Shown piece after piece: positions 54,615 through 63,930 of a DNA stretch of 64,000 nucleotides; positions within the stretch are counted from its first letter, which is position 1; each line of letters begins with the position of its first letter. A model generated the notes under the pieces. That model was not told the DNA's origin. It was given only the letters and a program-made list of their open reading frames with translations, and did not search any database. The stretch covers positions 2,487,501 to 2,551,500 of the forward strand of contig NZ_CP150166.1 in the NCBI RefSeq assembly GCF_037963765.1. Reading direction: 5' to 3'. The position numbers and the translations under genes were made by a program. This stretch comes from Sporosarcina sp. FSL W8-0480 (GTDB lineage: Bacteria; Bacillota; Bacilli; Bacillales_A; Planococcaceae).

Positions 54615-55607
54615 TTATTTTAAAACAGTAGCTAACACAGCTTTCTGAGCGTGCAATCGATTTCCTGCCTGTTGGAACACGTAGGAGTTCGGGCCATCGA
54701 TTACAGAAGTGGCTACTTCTTCTTCCCGATGTGCAGGCAAGCAGTGTAAAAACATGTAATCATTTTTCGCATGACTGACCAGTTTGTCATTAATCTGAAA
54801 ATCCTTAAAGGCCTCAAGACGATGTGCCGCCTCTTCTTCTTGCCCCATGCTGGTCCAGACGTCCGTATAGACGACATCCGCATTTTCGACAGCTTCAACT
54901 GGATCATACGTTTGAATCACCGATCCACCGTTTGCAATAGCAATTTTTTGCGCAAGCGTGAAAAGTTTTTGGTTGAATTCGAATCCAACAGGTGTAGCAA
55001 CTGCAATATGCATGCCCATGTTCGCAGCGCCGATGACTAATGAGTGTGCAACGTTATTTCCGTCCCCTACATAAGCGAGTCTTTTACCGAAAATCGAGCC
55101 TTTCACTTCTACCATTGTCAATAAATCCGCAAGTGCCTGACATGGATGGAATAGATCCGTCAAACCATTGATGATTGGGATTGATGAATGCTTTGCCAGC
55201 TCCTCTACAGCCCCATGGGAATTTGCGCGTATCATCACACCGTCCAAGTACTCTGATAATACTTTTCCTGTGTCATGTATCGACTCGCCACGGCCAATTT
55301 GTAAGTCTCTTGCGTTCATGAACATTGCATGCCCGCCAAGCTGAACCATACCGACTTCGAATGAAATTCTTGTTCTTGTGGAATGTTTTTCAAAAATCAT
55401 GCCGAGAGTTTTCCCCGGCAAAATGGGGGGCATTTTGCCTGAGAGTGTTTCTTTTTTCATGAGTAATGCTTTGTGCAATAGATAGGCGATTTCTTCATTT
55501 GTGTAATCTAATAACGTTAACATGTCGCGCCCTTTTAACTGATCCTCTATATTATGCCCGATATTCACTGCCGATAAATGCATCTTCACCAAATCGATCA
55601 TCTCCAT
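54615..55607 (-). CDS. argF: Ornithine carbamoyltransferase
   Basis: A 330-residue enzyme. Carbamoyl phosphate binds HSTRTRISFEVG near residue 72 and DGVMIRA; HPCQALADLLT and the ornithine-loop HCLPAHREEEV are intact. It makes citrulline from ornithine in arginine synthesis (or the reverse in the deiminase pathway). It stands alone here, without arc or other arg genes. The start is uncertain: the true ATG/TTG may be 12-84 bp inside the frame, since other family members begin nearer GRDMLTLLDYT. Confidence 0.93.
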   Translation of the reverse strand: MEMIDLVKMHLSAVNIGHNIEDQLKGRDMLTLLDYTNEEIAYLLHKALLMKKETLSGKMPPILPGKTLGMIFEKHSTRTRISFEVGMVQLGGHAMFMNARDLQIGRGESIHDTGKVLSEYLDGVMIRANSHGAVEELAKHSSIPIINGLTDLFHPCQALADLLTMVEVKGSIFGKRLAYVGDGNNVAHSLVIGAANMGMHIAVATPVGFEFNQKLFTLAQKIAIANGGSVIQTYDPVEAVENADVVYTDVWTSMGQEEEAAHRLEAFKDFQINDKLVSHAKNDYMFLHCLPAHREEEVATSVIDGPNSYVFQQAGNRLHAQKAVLATVLK

Positions 55608-55696
55608 TCCTCATAATGTGATGTTAGAAATAGTATATTCATGCATAAATATAAAGTCAAATGAATTTTTATTAATGGCAGGTGTTTTTTAAAATA

Positions 55697-55729
55697 CAAA
55701 AAACCGCACCCTCGTCAAAAGGGTACGGT
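55697..55729 (-). terminator. Terminator of the M42 peptidase gene
   Basis: ACCGTACCCT pairs with AGGGTGCGGT on the minus strand, then TTTTTTG. Confidence 0.9.
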
Positions 55730-55743
55730 CTCTAAAAAACCAC

Positions 55744-56835
55744 TTATTCAAATGTAATGCGGTGTACAGTGTCTTTATCAAGCTTCTTAATGACTTCAAC
55801 GATCAGCTTCACTGCATTTTCGTAATCGTCTCTATGCAACATTGCTGCATGGGAGTGGATATAACGAGTTGCGATACAGATTGCGAGTGATGGAACACCA
55901 TTACCGCTCACATGGATTGATCCAGCATCTGTTCCGCCGCCAGGAATCACATCGAATTGATAAGGGATGCCGTGCTCTTCCGCTGTGTCAACGACAAGAT
56001 CACGTAAACCTTTATGGGACACCATTGAAGCGTCAAAAAGAAGAATTTGAGGACCATCGCCCATTTTACTTGACGCTTCTTTAGAAGTTACTCCAGGAGT
56101 ATCTCCAGCAATGCCAACATCAACTGCAAATGCAATATCCGGTTTCACTTTCGCAGCTGCTGTTTTCGCGCCACGTAATCCGATTTCCTCTTGAACAGCG
56201 CCTACACCGAATACGATATTCGGGTGATTCTCGTCTTTCAATGCTTTCATGACGTCGATTGCAATTGCACAACCGATTCGGTTATCCCAAGCTTTTGCAA
56301 GCAAGTATTTTTCATTGTTCATGACTGTGAATTCAAAGTACGGAACGACCATGTCGCCAGGCATTACTCCCCACTCCATAACTTCCTCTTTGGAAGTTGC
56401 ACCGATATCGATGAACATGTCCTTAATGTCTACCGGCTTTTTACGTGCTTCCGGAGAGAGGATATGTGGTGGCTTCGAACCGATTACACCAGTTACTGTG
56501 TCCCCTTTACGTGTCACGATTGTAACCCGTTGAGCAAGCATGACTTGGGACCACCATCCGCCAACTGTTTGGAAGGAAAGGAATCCTTTGTCGTCAATCT
56601 TGGAAATCATAAATCCGACTTCATCCAAATGGCCTGTGACCATTACTTTCGGGCCTTCTGCAACACCTGTTTTCTTCGCAATTAAAGAACCGAGTCCATC
56701 ATATTCGATTTCGTCCGCAAATGGCTCGATATATTTCTTCATTACTTCGCGAGGTTCGCGTTCATTACCAGGAATTCCTTTCGCATCTGTTAAGTCTTTT
56801 AACATTACCAATGTTTCATCAAGTTGTTTCCCCAT
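55744..56835 (-). CDS. M42-family aminopeptidase (glutamyl aminopeptidase/FrvX type)
   Basis: A 363-residue dinuclear-metal peptidase. [14 protein letters not shown] (first metal histidine), [33 protein letters not shown] (catalytic EE) and [12 protein letters not shown] match the family, and the last metal histidine is in [11 protein letters not shown]. It trims N-terminal residues from peptides in the cytoplasm. The position near argF resembles ysdC. AGGAGGGCG precedes the ATG. Confidence 0.92.
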   Translation of the reverse strand: MGKQLDETLVMLKDLTDAKGIPGNEREPREVMKKYIEPFADEIEYDGLGSLIAKKTGVAEGPKVMVTGHLDEVGFMISKIDDKGFLSFQTVGGWWSQVMLAQRVTIVTRKGDTVTGVIGSKPPHILSPEARKKPVDIKDMFIDIGATSKEEVMEWGVMPGDMVVPYFEFTVMNNEKYLLAKAWDNRIGCAIAIDVMKALKDENHPNIVFGVGAVQEEIGLRGAKTAAAKVKPDIAFAVDVGIAGDTPGVTSKEASSKMGDGPQILLFDASMVSHKGLRDLVVDTAEEHGIPYQFDVIPGGGTDAGSIHVSGNGVPSLAICIATRYIHSHAAMLHRDDYENAVKLIVEVIKKLDKDTVHRITFE

Positions 56836-56902
56836 TCATTTCGCCCTCCTAAATAAAACTCCATTTTCAGTATAGATGAAATAATAGATATTTGAAAGAA
56901 AT

Positions 56903-57886
56903 TTATAGCAACTCTTTACGGAGTTCGTGAGCACTCTTCGGTGATAGTAATCCTGGTGCAACGTCGAATACAGTTTTTGCGCCGGTCTCACCGTTTTTAT
57001 TCAATTTATAAGCCGCACGTGCATAAGCAACAAGTACACTTGAAGTGAATTCAGGATTACTTTCTAACGTCAGTGAGAATTCCATTACCTGCTTGTTAGA
57101 CTCGCCTGTTTTACCGCTACGAATGACAAATCCGCCATGAGGCATCGCTCCATGCTCCTCTTTCAATTGCGCTTCGCTTATGAAATTCACTGTCGTGTCA
57201 TAGTCCGCAAAGTAATCGGGCATCGTCACAATGTCCTGTTCAACTTGGTTTGCATCAGCTCCTTCTTCAAGAACGACAAAGCATTCGCGTGTATGTTTTT
57301 CACGAGTTGTGAGTTCAGGTTGGGAGCCACTTCTCACCTTATCGACAGCCGCTTCCACAGGGATTGTATACTGGACAGCTCCCTTCACTCCTTTGATCCT
57401 TCTGACAGCATCCGAATGACCTTGGCTTAAACCTTTGCCCCAGAATGTGTAGGTTGCGCCTTCCGGAAGAATTGATTCACCATATAGACGATTGATGGAA
57501 AATAAACCCGGATCCCAGCCAACCGAAATGATTGCAGTTTTTCCGTTCGGCTTGGCTGAAGCGTCGACTGCTTCAAAATACTCAGGAATTTTCGCATGTG
57601 TATCGAAGCTATCAACTGTATTAAACAATTTCGACAGTGCGGGACCTTGTTCCGGCAAATCTTTTTTAGATCCACCGCATAGAATTAAAACATCGATGTC
57701 ATTTACATAGCTTTCAACGTCATCCAACGAAAGAACGGGAACTTCACTATTCACTTTCAGCTCTGCTGGATTCCTTCTTGTAAAGACAGCCGAAAGTGTT
57801 AAATCACCATTTTGAGAGATCGCTGATTCTACACCTTTACCTAAATTGCCGTATCCAACGATTCCAATTCGAATTTCCGAGTCCAT
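56903..57886 (-). CDS. ddh: meso-Diaminopimelate dehydrogenase
   Basis: A protein of about 327 residues. IRIGIVGYGNLGKGVESAI is the NADPH fold, and SVGWDPGLFSINRLYGESILPEG, TFWGKGLSQGHSDAVRRI and MPHGGFVIRSGKTG are highly specific for Ddh. It makes meso-DAP from tetrahydrodipicolinate in one step, bypassing the four-step DapD/L/E/F-type route. It is common in Lysinibacillus/Sporosarcina relatives and absent from B. subtilis, so it helps place the organism. AAGGG is 12 nt before the ATG at 57886; a start 12 bp further out is possible. Confidence 0.94.
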   Translation of the reverse strand: MDSEIRIGIVGYGNLGKGVESAISQNGDLTLSAVFTRRNPAELKVNSEVPVLSLDDVESYVNDIDVLILCGGSKKDLPEQGPALSKLFNTVDSFDTHAKIPEYFEAVDASAKPNGKTAIISVGWDPGLFSINRLYGESILPEGATYTFWGKGLSQGHSDAVRRIKGVKGAVQYTIPVEAAVDKVRSGSQPELTTREKHTRECFVVLEEGADANQVEQDIVTMPDYFADYDTTVNFISEAQLKEEHGAMPHGGFVIRSGKTGESNKQVMEFSLTLESNPEFTSSVLVAYARAAYKLNKNGETGAKTVFDVAPGLLSPKSAHELRKELL

Positions 57887-58044
57887 TTTTAACAACATCC
57901 CTTTCGCCCAAAGTATTCTTACATTTTAACGTTACTCCTATTAATTTGCTAATATTTCTTTTGTCAAAATCTATCCTTTTATCTATTTCAATTTAAATGG
58001 TACAGTAGAAGGGTAGATATAACTAAATGGAATGAGGATATTAC

Positions 58045-59199
58045 ATGCGTGCGTTCGTTTATTTAATCGTTTTCTTCTCATTTTTCGATTTGTTTTCACA
58101 GCTTCCGATCATGAGTCCATTTGCCTTTTCATTAGGCGCATCGTCTTTCATGACTGGTCTGGCGGTGGGGATGTATTCATTTTCTAATACAATCGGAAAT
58201 GTCATCTCGGGTTTTCTGACAGATAAAAGAGGACCGTTTATCATTCTGTTAGTCGGCCTGTTTGCGTCAGGAGTATCACTGCTACTATATACACTTGCCA
58301 TCGGACCTACTTCGCTATTAGGCATCCGATTTGTCCATGGTTTTATGGAAGGATTAATCGTTCCTGCCGCTTTTACATTTCTTGCAAATCGTGCTGAAGA
58401 GTCAAAAAGAGGTAGGAGTGTTGCAATTTCAGGTGCTTTCGTAGGAATGGCCGCGATTTTCGGTCCAGCTTATAGCGGAATTGTGGCAACGAAAACAAGT
58501 GCACCTTTCATCATGTCAGTGAATGGGATTATTATGTTCATACTTGCCATTTTCGCTTTTTTCCTTTTACGCTCATTTACATATGAGAAAAAACAACAAG
58601 GTAAATCGACAAAGCATTTCAGGGTACGGTATTTGTTCAAGCATCCAGGAATGGTCAGAGCATTTGCGGGAGCATTCTTCCTTATGTTTTCACAGGGAGT
58701 ATTAGCATTGGTCCTACCTCTAAAAGTCGAAGCACTTGGCTTTGATGCTAAAACGACTGGAATGCTGCTTAGTACGTTCGGAATCGTCGCGATACTGATT
58801 TTCTTATTGCCGATCAACCGTGTTTTTGACAAGGTACGTCCAATGATCACTTTAGCTTTCGGAATTACCATGATGGGGTTGAGTATGCTTTTCCTGAGTC
58901 AGGTTACGGAGCTTTCACTTCACTATGTAGCAATGATGCTTTACGGAATCGGCTTTTCTTTCCTATTCCCATCGATTAATTCATTACTGATCGACTCATC
59001 TACCGCTGAGTTTCGAGGGAAAGCGTACGGTTATTTTTATGCATTCTTTTCGATTGGGGTCGTTGCAGGCTCAAGTTTAATCGGTTTCTTGGATCTGACA
59101 TTCAAAGGTGGATTCATGCTTACAGGCATAATCCTATTGGCAGTTGCATTGTATACAATTCTTGGCATGAAAAGAAATCTGCAATTGACAGCAGAATGA
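58045..59199 (+). CDS. MFS transporter, drug-efflux type
   Basis: A 384-residue protein with 11-12 hydrophobic segments. The loop between segments 2 and 3 reads SGFLTDKRGPFIIL (variant of the MFS motif), and GIRFVHGFMEGLIVPAAFTFLANRAEESKRGRSVAISGAFVG fits the drug:H+ antiporter group. GAGG lies before the ATG. It is a single gene divergent from ddh, with a shared terminator downstream. The substrate is unknown. Confidence 0.85.
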   Translation: MRAFVYLIVFFSFFDLFSQLPIMSPFAFSLGASSFMTGLAVGMYSFSNTIGNVISGFLTDKRGPFIILLVGLFASGVSLLLYTLAIGPTSLLGIRFVHGFMEGLIVPAAFTFLANRAEESKRGRSVAISGAFVGMAAIFGPAYSGIVATKTSAPFIMSVNGIIMFILAIFAFFLLRSFTYEKKQQGKSTKHFRVRYLFKHPGMVRAFAGAFFLMFSQGVLALVLPLKVEALGFDAKTTGMLLSTFGIVAILIFLLPINRVFDKVRPMITLAFGITMMGLSMLFLSQVTELSLHYVAMMLYGIGFSFLFPSINSLLIDSSTAEFRGKAYGYFYAFFSIGVVAGSSLIGFLDLTFKGGFMLTGIILLAVALYTILGMKRNLQLTAE

Positions 59200-59210
59200 T
59201 TAATTAATCA

Positions 59211-59250
59211 AAAAAACAGGTGCGGGAAACTTTCCCTTCACCTGTTTTTT
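59211..59250. terminator. Bidirectional terminator between the MFS gene and recQ
   Basis: AAAACAGGTG-GGAAA pairs with TTTCC-CACCTGTTTT. A and T runs lie on both sides and serve both convergent genes. Confidence 0.92.
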
Positions 59251-59253
59251 ATA

Positions 59254-61032
59254 TTATACAAGTTCCGCGGAATAAGATTTAATCTCATCCATGAACGCTT
59301 CCCCATATCTTTCTAATTTTGCAGCCCCTACCCCGTTGACTTCCAAAAACGCATCTTCTGTAACAGGCATTTTTGCAGCCATATCACGCAATGACTTATC
59401 GGAAAAGACAACAAAAGGAGGTACCCCCGCTTCCTGGGCAAGTTTCAAGCGAAGTGCACGCAATTGGTTAAATAACGGATCGTCCTTTGTAATCTGTTTT
59501 GTTTCAACAGATCCTTTACGGAACACTTTCACCTTTCCGGTCAATACATCCTTCCCTTGCTCAGTGACGTAAATAATCGGAAACTGGCCATTCTCAACTC
59601 CTAAATAGTTTTCGGAGATGATGAATTCGATAAAATCAGAGACATCTTTCGCATTCCGTTCTTTCATCAACCCATAAGTGGTTAATTTATCAAATCCGAA
59701 CTCCAGTATTTTCTTATTACGGGAACCCGTTAAAACTTGAGCAATCATCGTCTTACCGAATCGTTGTCCCATTCGAATGACACATGACAATACTTTCTGA
59801 ACATCGACCGTAACTTCGAAGCTTTCCCTTGTATCCGTACAATTTGCGCAACGGCCACAATCCTTAATTTCACTTTCACCAAAATAAGCGATGATGAACT
59901 TTTGCAAGCAGGATTCAGTATGGCAATAATCGATCATCGACTGTAATTTTTCAAGTTCAGCAGGGATTCGTTGACTATCCTGTGATTGGTCAATCAGAAA
60001 ACGCTGTGTAATCACGTCCTGGGAGGAAAATAAAAGTGTGCATTCACTATCCAGTCCATCCCTGCCCGCACGACCCGCTTCTTGATAATAACTTTCCATG
60101 TTTTTTGGCATTTGGTAATGAATGACGTATCGGATATTCGATTTATCAATTCCCATTCCAAAGGCATTTGTCGCCACCATGACAGTCGCTTCGTCCATCA
60201 AGAACCGATCCTGCTCCGTTTGCCGAAAAACGTCCGAGAGGCCGGCATGATAGCGCGCCACCTTCACCCCGGTCCGTTCAAGCATCGCATGAACTTGGTC
60301 GACGGCTTTACGAGTGGCGGCGTAAATAATACCCGCTTCGCCTTCATTTTTCTTCACATAGTCTTTAACAAACTTCTCTCGATCTTGCCCTTTAATGACG
60401 GAAAACGTAAGATTGCTCCGCTCAAATCCAGTCATTACAGTATGATTGCTTTCGATATGCAACTGTTCACATATATCGTCCCGGACGGCAGGCGTCGCTG
60501 TAGCAGTGAGGGCTAAAACAACTGGTCTTTTTTCAAATGATTGAATCACTCGATTCATCATTCGATAACTTGGCCGGAAGTCATGTCCCCACTGAGAAAT
60601 ACAGTGTGCCTCGTCAATCGCGATCATAGGAATTTTCATTTGGTTAATTTGCTGTACGAAAGATTGGGATTCAAAACGCTCGGGCGCAACATAAAGAAGA
60701 CGATACCCACCTTCCATAGCAATTTCCATCGTACCGAAATATTCCTCCGTTGATAATGTGCTATTAATATATGCCGCCGGGATTCCAATTTGATGGAGTG
60801 CATCGACTTGGTCCTTCATCAATGAAATTAATGGGGATACGACTAAAACTGTTCCCTCCATGACCAAAGCCGGGACTTGATAGCAAATGGATTTACCTCC
60901 GCCAGTCGGCATGACGCAAAGTGTATCCTTTCCTTCCAAAACATTTTGAATCGCATTTTCCTGGCCTGTCCGAAAGGAAGTAAATCCAAAGTAGGAAGAT
61001 AATACGGACAATGCTTTTTCGATCGGGATCAC
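59254..61032 (-). CDS. recQ: ATP-dependent DNA helicase RecQ
   Basis: A protein of about 592 residues. Helicase motifs are CVMPTGGGKSICYQVPAL (I), AIDEAHCISQWGHDFRPSY (II) and TATATP (III), followed by IIYAATRKAVDQV, VATNAFGMGIDKSNIRYVIH and QEAGRAGRDGLDSEC. The RQC zinc cysteines (CRRCANCTDTRE-like region) and the HRDC domain at the end are present. It unwinds DNA in recombination repair. A longer frame overlaps the hemerythrin gene. The GTG at 61032, inside GAGGTGATC, gives the usual length, but the exact start is not settled. Confidence 0.93.
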   Translation of the reverse strand: MIPIEKALSVLSSYFGFTSFRTGQENAIQNVLEGKDTLCVMPTGGGKSICYQVPALVMEGTVLVVSPLISLMKDQVDALHQIGIPAAYINSTLSTEEYFGTMEIAMEGGYRLLYVAPERFESQSFVQQINQMKIPMIAIDEAHCISQWGHDFRPSYRMMNRVIQSFEKRPVVLALTATATPAVRDDICEQLHIESNHTVMTGFERSNLTFSVIKGQDREKFVKDYVKKNEGEAGIIYAATRKAVDQVHAMLERTGVKVARYHAGLSDVFRQTEQDRFLMDEATVMVATNAFGMGIDKSNIRYVIHYQMPKNMESYYQEAGRAGRDGLDSECTLLFSSQDVITQRFLIDQSQDSQRIPAELEKLQSMIDYCHTESCLQKFIIAYFGESEIKDCGRCANCTDTRESFEVTVDVQKVLSCVIRMGQRFGKTMIAQVLTGSRNKKILEFGFDKLTTYGLMKERNAKDVSDFIEFIISENYLGVENGQFPIIYVTEQGKDVLTGKVKVFRKGSVETKQITKDDPLFNQLRALRLKLAQEAGVPPFVVFSDKSLRDMAAKMPVTEDAFLEVNGVGAAKLERYGEAFMDEIKSYSAELV

Positions 61033-61081
61033 CTCTTTCCATTCATCAAAGAAAAAAGCACCTACGTTGGCGCTTTTCGTT

Positions 61082-61498
61082 TTATTTCTCAAGCAGCAAT
61101 CGTTCCTCGTCGCGGCTATGTATTTCATTAACAACTAATAATGCATAGAATTTCTGCAGTACAGTTGGGCTGATTTTCTCTGGTTCACGGAGCTCTTCAA
61201 TATCTTTTACAATGATCCTGATTAAATCATGATCTCTTGTAAGTTGGATGATTGCTTCTTCAAGTTCCGGATTTTCAGTTCGGATGTCTTTATAAAACCC
61301 TTCTTCTTCCGCATCCGCATGGCTGATCACTCTTGACTTCCAATAATCGATCAACTCATCAGCAGCACGATCCGCCAATTTCATATCCCCTTGTTGCAGA
61401 TATTCAATAAGCAATTCCGTCTTGCTGATTGCGCCGGATAATCCTCCCTCGTGAATTGCTCGGTGCGCTTGCAATTGCCTCAATGCTGGACCTGACAT
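61082..61498 (-). CDS. Hemerythrin HHE-domain protein
   Basis: A protein of about 138 residues, all helical, with histidines and acids placed as in the HHE fold: HRAIHEGG near residue 15, SHADAEEEGFY near residue 63, RDHDLIRIIV near residue 92 and NEIHSRDEERLLL at the end. These would bind a diiron centre that senses or carries oxygen or NO. AAAGGA lies 8 nt before the ATG at 61498. It is just upstream of recQ on the same strand. Confidence 0.82.
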   Translation of the reverse strand: MSGPALRQLQAHRAIHEGGLSGAISKTELLIEYLQQGDMKLADRAADELIDYWKSRVISHADAEEEGFYKDIRTENPELEEAIIQLTRDHDLIRIIVKDIEELREPEKISPTVLQKFYALLVVNEIHSRDEERLLLEK

Positions 61499-61598
61499 GT
61501 AATTCATCCTTTCAACAAGATGCTTTTCCTATAGAATAACAGACATTTGCCTAACGCACCAAGGGAATGAATTATGAAAGGATTGAATAGCTAAACAT

Positions 61599-61640
61599 GT
61601 TGATTTCCGCTTCAGGCGGACGCTTTCCGCTACAATCAAC
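61599..61640. repeat. MITE-like repeat, internally deleted copy
   Basis: GTTGATTTCCGCTTCAGGCG, then GACGCTTTCCGC, then TACAATCAAC. Both terminal repeats of the element at 42130-42322 remain, while about 150 bp of interior is missing. Confidence 0.75.
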
Positions 61641-61743
61641 GGTGTTGCCTATAATAGGGGTGAATTTGTTTAGATTTCGAATCAGGGAAAAGGTTATCAC
61701 CACTAAATCACACTTTATCACCACTTTGGGCATGCTAATCACC

Positions 61744-61975
61744 GATTGAGCGCGCATCTGGTTTCTTGAGCGCATGGCTGCTTTCTTGAGCACTTATTTG
61801 GATTCTTGAGCGCACGGTTGCTTTCTTGAGCACTTATCTGGATTCTTGAGCGCACGGCTGCTTTCTTGAGCACTTATCTGGATTCTTGAGCGCACGGCTG
61901 CTTTCTTGAGCACTTATCTGGATTCTTGAGCGCACGGTTGCTTTCTTGAGCACTTACCTGGATTCTTGAGCGATA
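61744..61975 (+). repeat. 20-bp TTGAGCG array with 40-bp alternation
   Basis: About eleven units alternate between TTGAGCGCACGGCTGCTTTC and TTGAGCACTTATCTGGATTC, a 40-bp doublet. It ends 48 bp from the stop of the gene at 62024. Confidence 0.92.
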
Positions 61976-62023
61976 ATGCTTTTTTCTTCTACAAGTGGCA
62001 CTCTCACTATAATTGCAGACAAG

Positions 62024-62491
62024 TCATTCGTATTTTGTCAGAAGAATAACGTTATCCCCTTTTTCAACTTGGAAAATCAAATCATCTTCGACACTAAGTA
62101 CAGCGGTATCGTATTTACTTTCACCGGTAAAGAAAATTCCATAACCATTATTTGCAGGATATCCATATAAATAACAAACCACTTTTTCATCTTTCATGAA
62201 AACTAATTGATTCATCCCACCGTTTACCGTTTCACTGATAGAATCCCACTTATAGCCAACGGTTTGATAGATTATCTCTTTAGATGTGTACGGGGCAAAA
62301 GAGTACACTAAATCCCACTCAAATGGAGTGACATCGGATAAATTCACTGACTCGACGGAATTTCCAATATTCAATACCTCTTGTTTCAATAGTTCTTCAT
62401 TAACATCCCATAATTCTTTCTTAAAAACTTTAATTAAAATAATAGATAATATAATCGCGACTACTACTATAATAATTTTTCTTCTTGTCAT
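62024..62491 (-). CDS. Membrane-anchored protein, unknown
   Basis: About 155 residues. One N-terminal helix (IIIVVVAIILSIILIKVF) precedes an outside domain of about 125 residues (VTPFEWDLVYSFAPYTSKEIIYQTVGYKWD). AGAGGGGAT lies before the ATG at 62491; a longer frame has no ribosome site. The FEWDxVYxFxPY pattern is shared by a family of small Bacillales lipoprotein-like proteins of unknown role. Confidence 0.65.
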   Translation of the reverse strand: MTRRKIIIVVVAIILSIILIKVFKKELWDVNEELLKQEVLNIGNSVESVNLSDVTPFEWDLVYSFAPYTSKEIIYQTVGYKWDSISETVNGGMNQLVFMKDEKVVCYLYGYPANNGYGIFFTGESKYDTAVLSVEDDLIFQVEKGDNVILLTKYE

Positions 62492-62619
62492 TTGGTTATC
62501 CCCTCTCATTTTCAAAGCAATGGAATCTTCATATAAATTAAAACGAGTTCCATTTGAGAAGGTTACAAAACTGTTCAATTAATAGCCTTACTCTAGATTG
62601 CACATAGTCCGAAATATGC

Positions 62620-63252
62620 TTATTCAATGTTTATTACTAAATCTGCAATGCTGATAGGATTTATGGTGTCAAGGTAGTGCTTTTCCGCTGGCCAATATCT
62701 GTCCGTATACTTTTTAAATCTGTCATGATAATCTCCAATGTAAGAATCACGACCTAATACCCTCTCTTTCCTTAATTCAAAGGGACAGTTTATGTAAATG
62801 ACATAATCAAATAAACTCTTCCATTCTTTCCTTTGTAGAAATACTCCTTCGATGAGGATGATACTATTCGTAAATACTTCAATCTGTCTATGAGAAATCG
62901 AATCATCGGATTTATCGTAGAACGATAAATCAAGATGGTTACTGTTATGCAGAGGCATTAGCAATCTGTTTATTATTTCACCAATATCCCACTGTAAATA
63001 ATAATACTCGTACCATTCTTCATATCCAGTATGATAGCGCTTATTTCTTTCAACAATATGCTCATCAAGATGAAATATCTTGACCTCACAGTTAAAGCCT
63101 TTTAATTCTTGCTTAATCTCTTTGACAAAGGTAGTTTTTCCAGCGCCACTTAATCCGTCTATACCGACTAGCAAAGGCCGATTTTTATTTGACCGATTAA
63201 GGAATTGATGAAATAAATTTTCTGCCGTTCCTCTAACAAACATTGAATTCAT
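62620..63252 (-). CDS. Uridine kinase-like P-loop kinase
   Basis: A 210-residue protein. Walker A VGIDGLSGAGKTTFVKEI near residue 29, FHLDEHIVERNKRYHTGYEEWYEYYYLQWD and IILIEGVFLQRKEW are the uridine kinase/phosphoribulokinase pattern; RKERVLGRDSY forms the lid. It may phosphorylate a nucleoside or related small molecule. It overlaps the membrane protein gene upstream by 4 bp, so the two form one unit. Confidence 0.8.
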   Translation of the reverse strand: MNSMFVRGTAENLFHQFLNRSNKNRPLLVGIDGLSGAGKTTFVKEIKQELKGFNCEVKIFHLDEHIVERNKRYHTGYEEWYEYYYLQWDIGEIINRLLMPLHNSNHLDLSFYDKSDDSISHRQIEVFTNSIILIEGVFLQRKEWKSLFDYVIYINCPFELRKERVLGRDSYIGDYHDRFKKYTDRYWPAEKHYLDTINPISIADLVINIE

Positions 63253-63566
63253 TTCTTACCTTTCCGCTCCAAAAGTATAGGTGCTATATTTAGTAAGATA
63301 GAAACAATTGTCAAAAACCATAATGCCTTTTCCATACCGGGTACTACATCCATTAACGCTGCCCAATCTTCCGCTTTAACCCATACCGACACAAGACTGT
63401 ATTCTGCACAAAGGGTTAGTGCTGTAAATGATAATCCCATCGCCATAGCAATCTTATAATCCTTTCCAATACTATACATATAAAGATTTATAAGAGTCGC
63501 TATTATTGCAATGACTCCAAATATCATAAATAACATTGTCGGCCAACCTCCCTCAATAAATTCCAA
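63249..63566 (-). CDS. Small membrane protein, unknown
   Basis: A 105-residue protein with three hydrophobic segments (MLFMIFGVIAIIATLINLYMY, IAMAMGLSFTALTLCAEYSLV, LWFLTIVSILLNIAPILL). GGGAGG precedes the start. It overlaps the kinase gene by 4 bp (ATGA). Confidence 0.7.
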   Translation of the reverse strand: MEFIEGGWPTMLFMIFGVIAIIATLINLYMYSIGKDYKIAMAMGLSFTALTLCAEYSLVSVWVKAEDWAALMDVVPGMEKALWFLTIVSILLNIAPILLERKGKK

Positions 63567-63726
63567 CTATTAGGCAAATCTTGTTGTGACGCTTCACAAA
63601 ATTAATGAAGTGAAGGCCATCACAGTGCAGGTATGACTATTAAAAGGAGCTCCAAAAACCTAATTTGCAGGGGGGTCTTGGAGTTTCGTTCATTAACTAC
63701 CATCCAACGGTATTCAAACACCATAT

Positions 63727-63930
63727 TTATTTAGATCGAATGAAATAGGCTATGATTGGAAGTAAAATTATGACGAATATACTTTGGAAAAAAGTTAAAA
63801 TTATATCCTTCTTCCAAGTATTTTTTTCAGGGTAACGATTCGCAAGCCGTTGAAAAAACAACAAAGCTATCCACCAAAACAACCAACCTAAAACTATCGA
63901 ACTGAAACCACCATAAAAATCAGTGTACAT
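63727..63930 (-). CDS. 67-residue membrane protein, unknown
   Basis: Two hydrophobic segments (VLGWLFWWIALLFFQRLA and LTFFQSIFVIILLPIIAYFI) are joined by NRYPEKNTWKKD. GGGGGGC lies 5 nt before the ATG. I do not recognise the family. Confidence 0.6.
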   Translation of the reverse strand: MYTDFYGGFSSIVLGWLFWWIALLFFQRLANRYPEKNTWKKDIILTFFQSIFVIILLPIIAYFIRSK

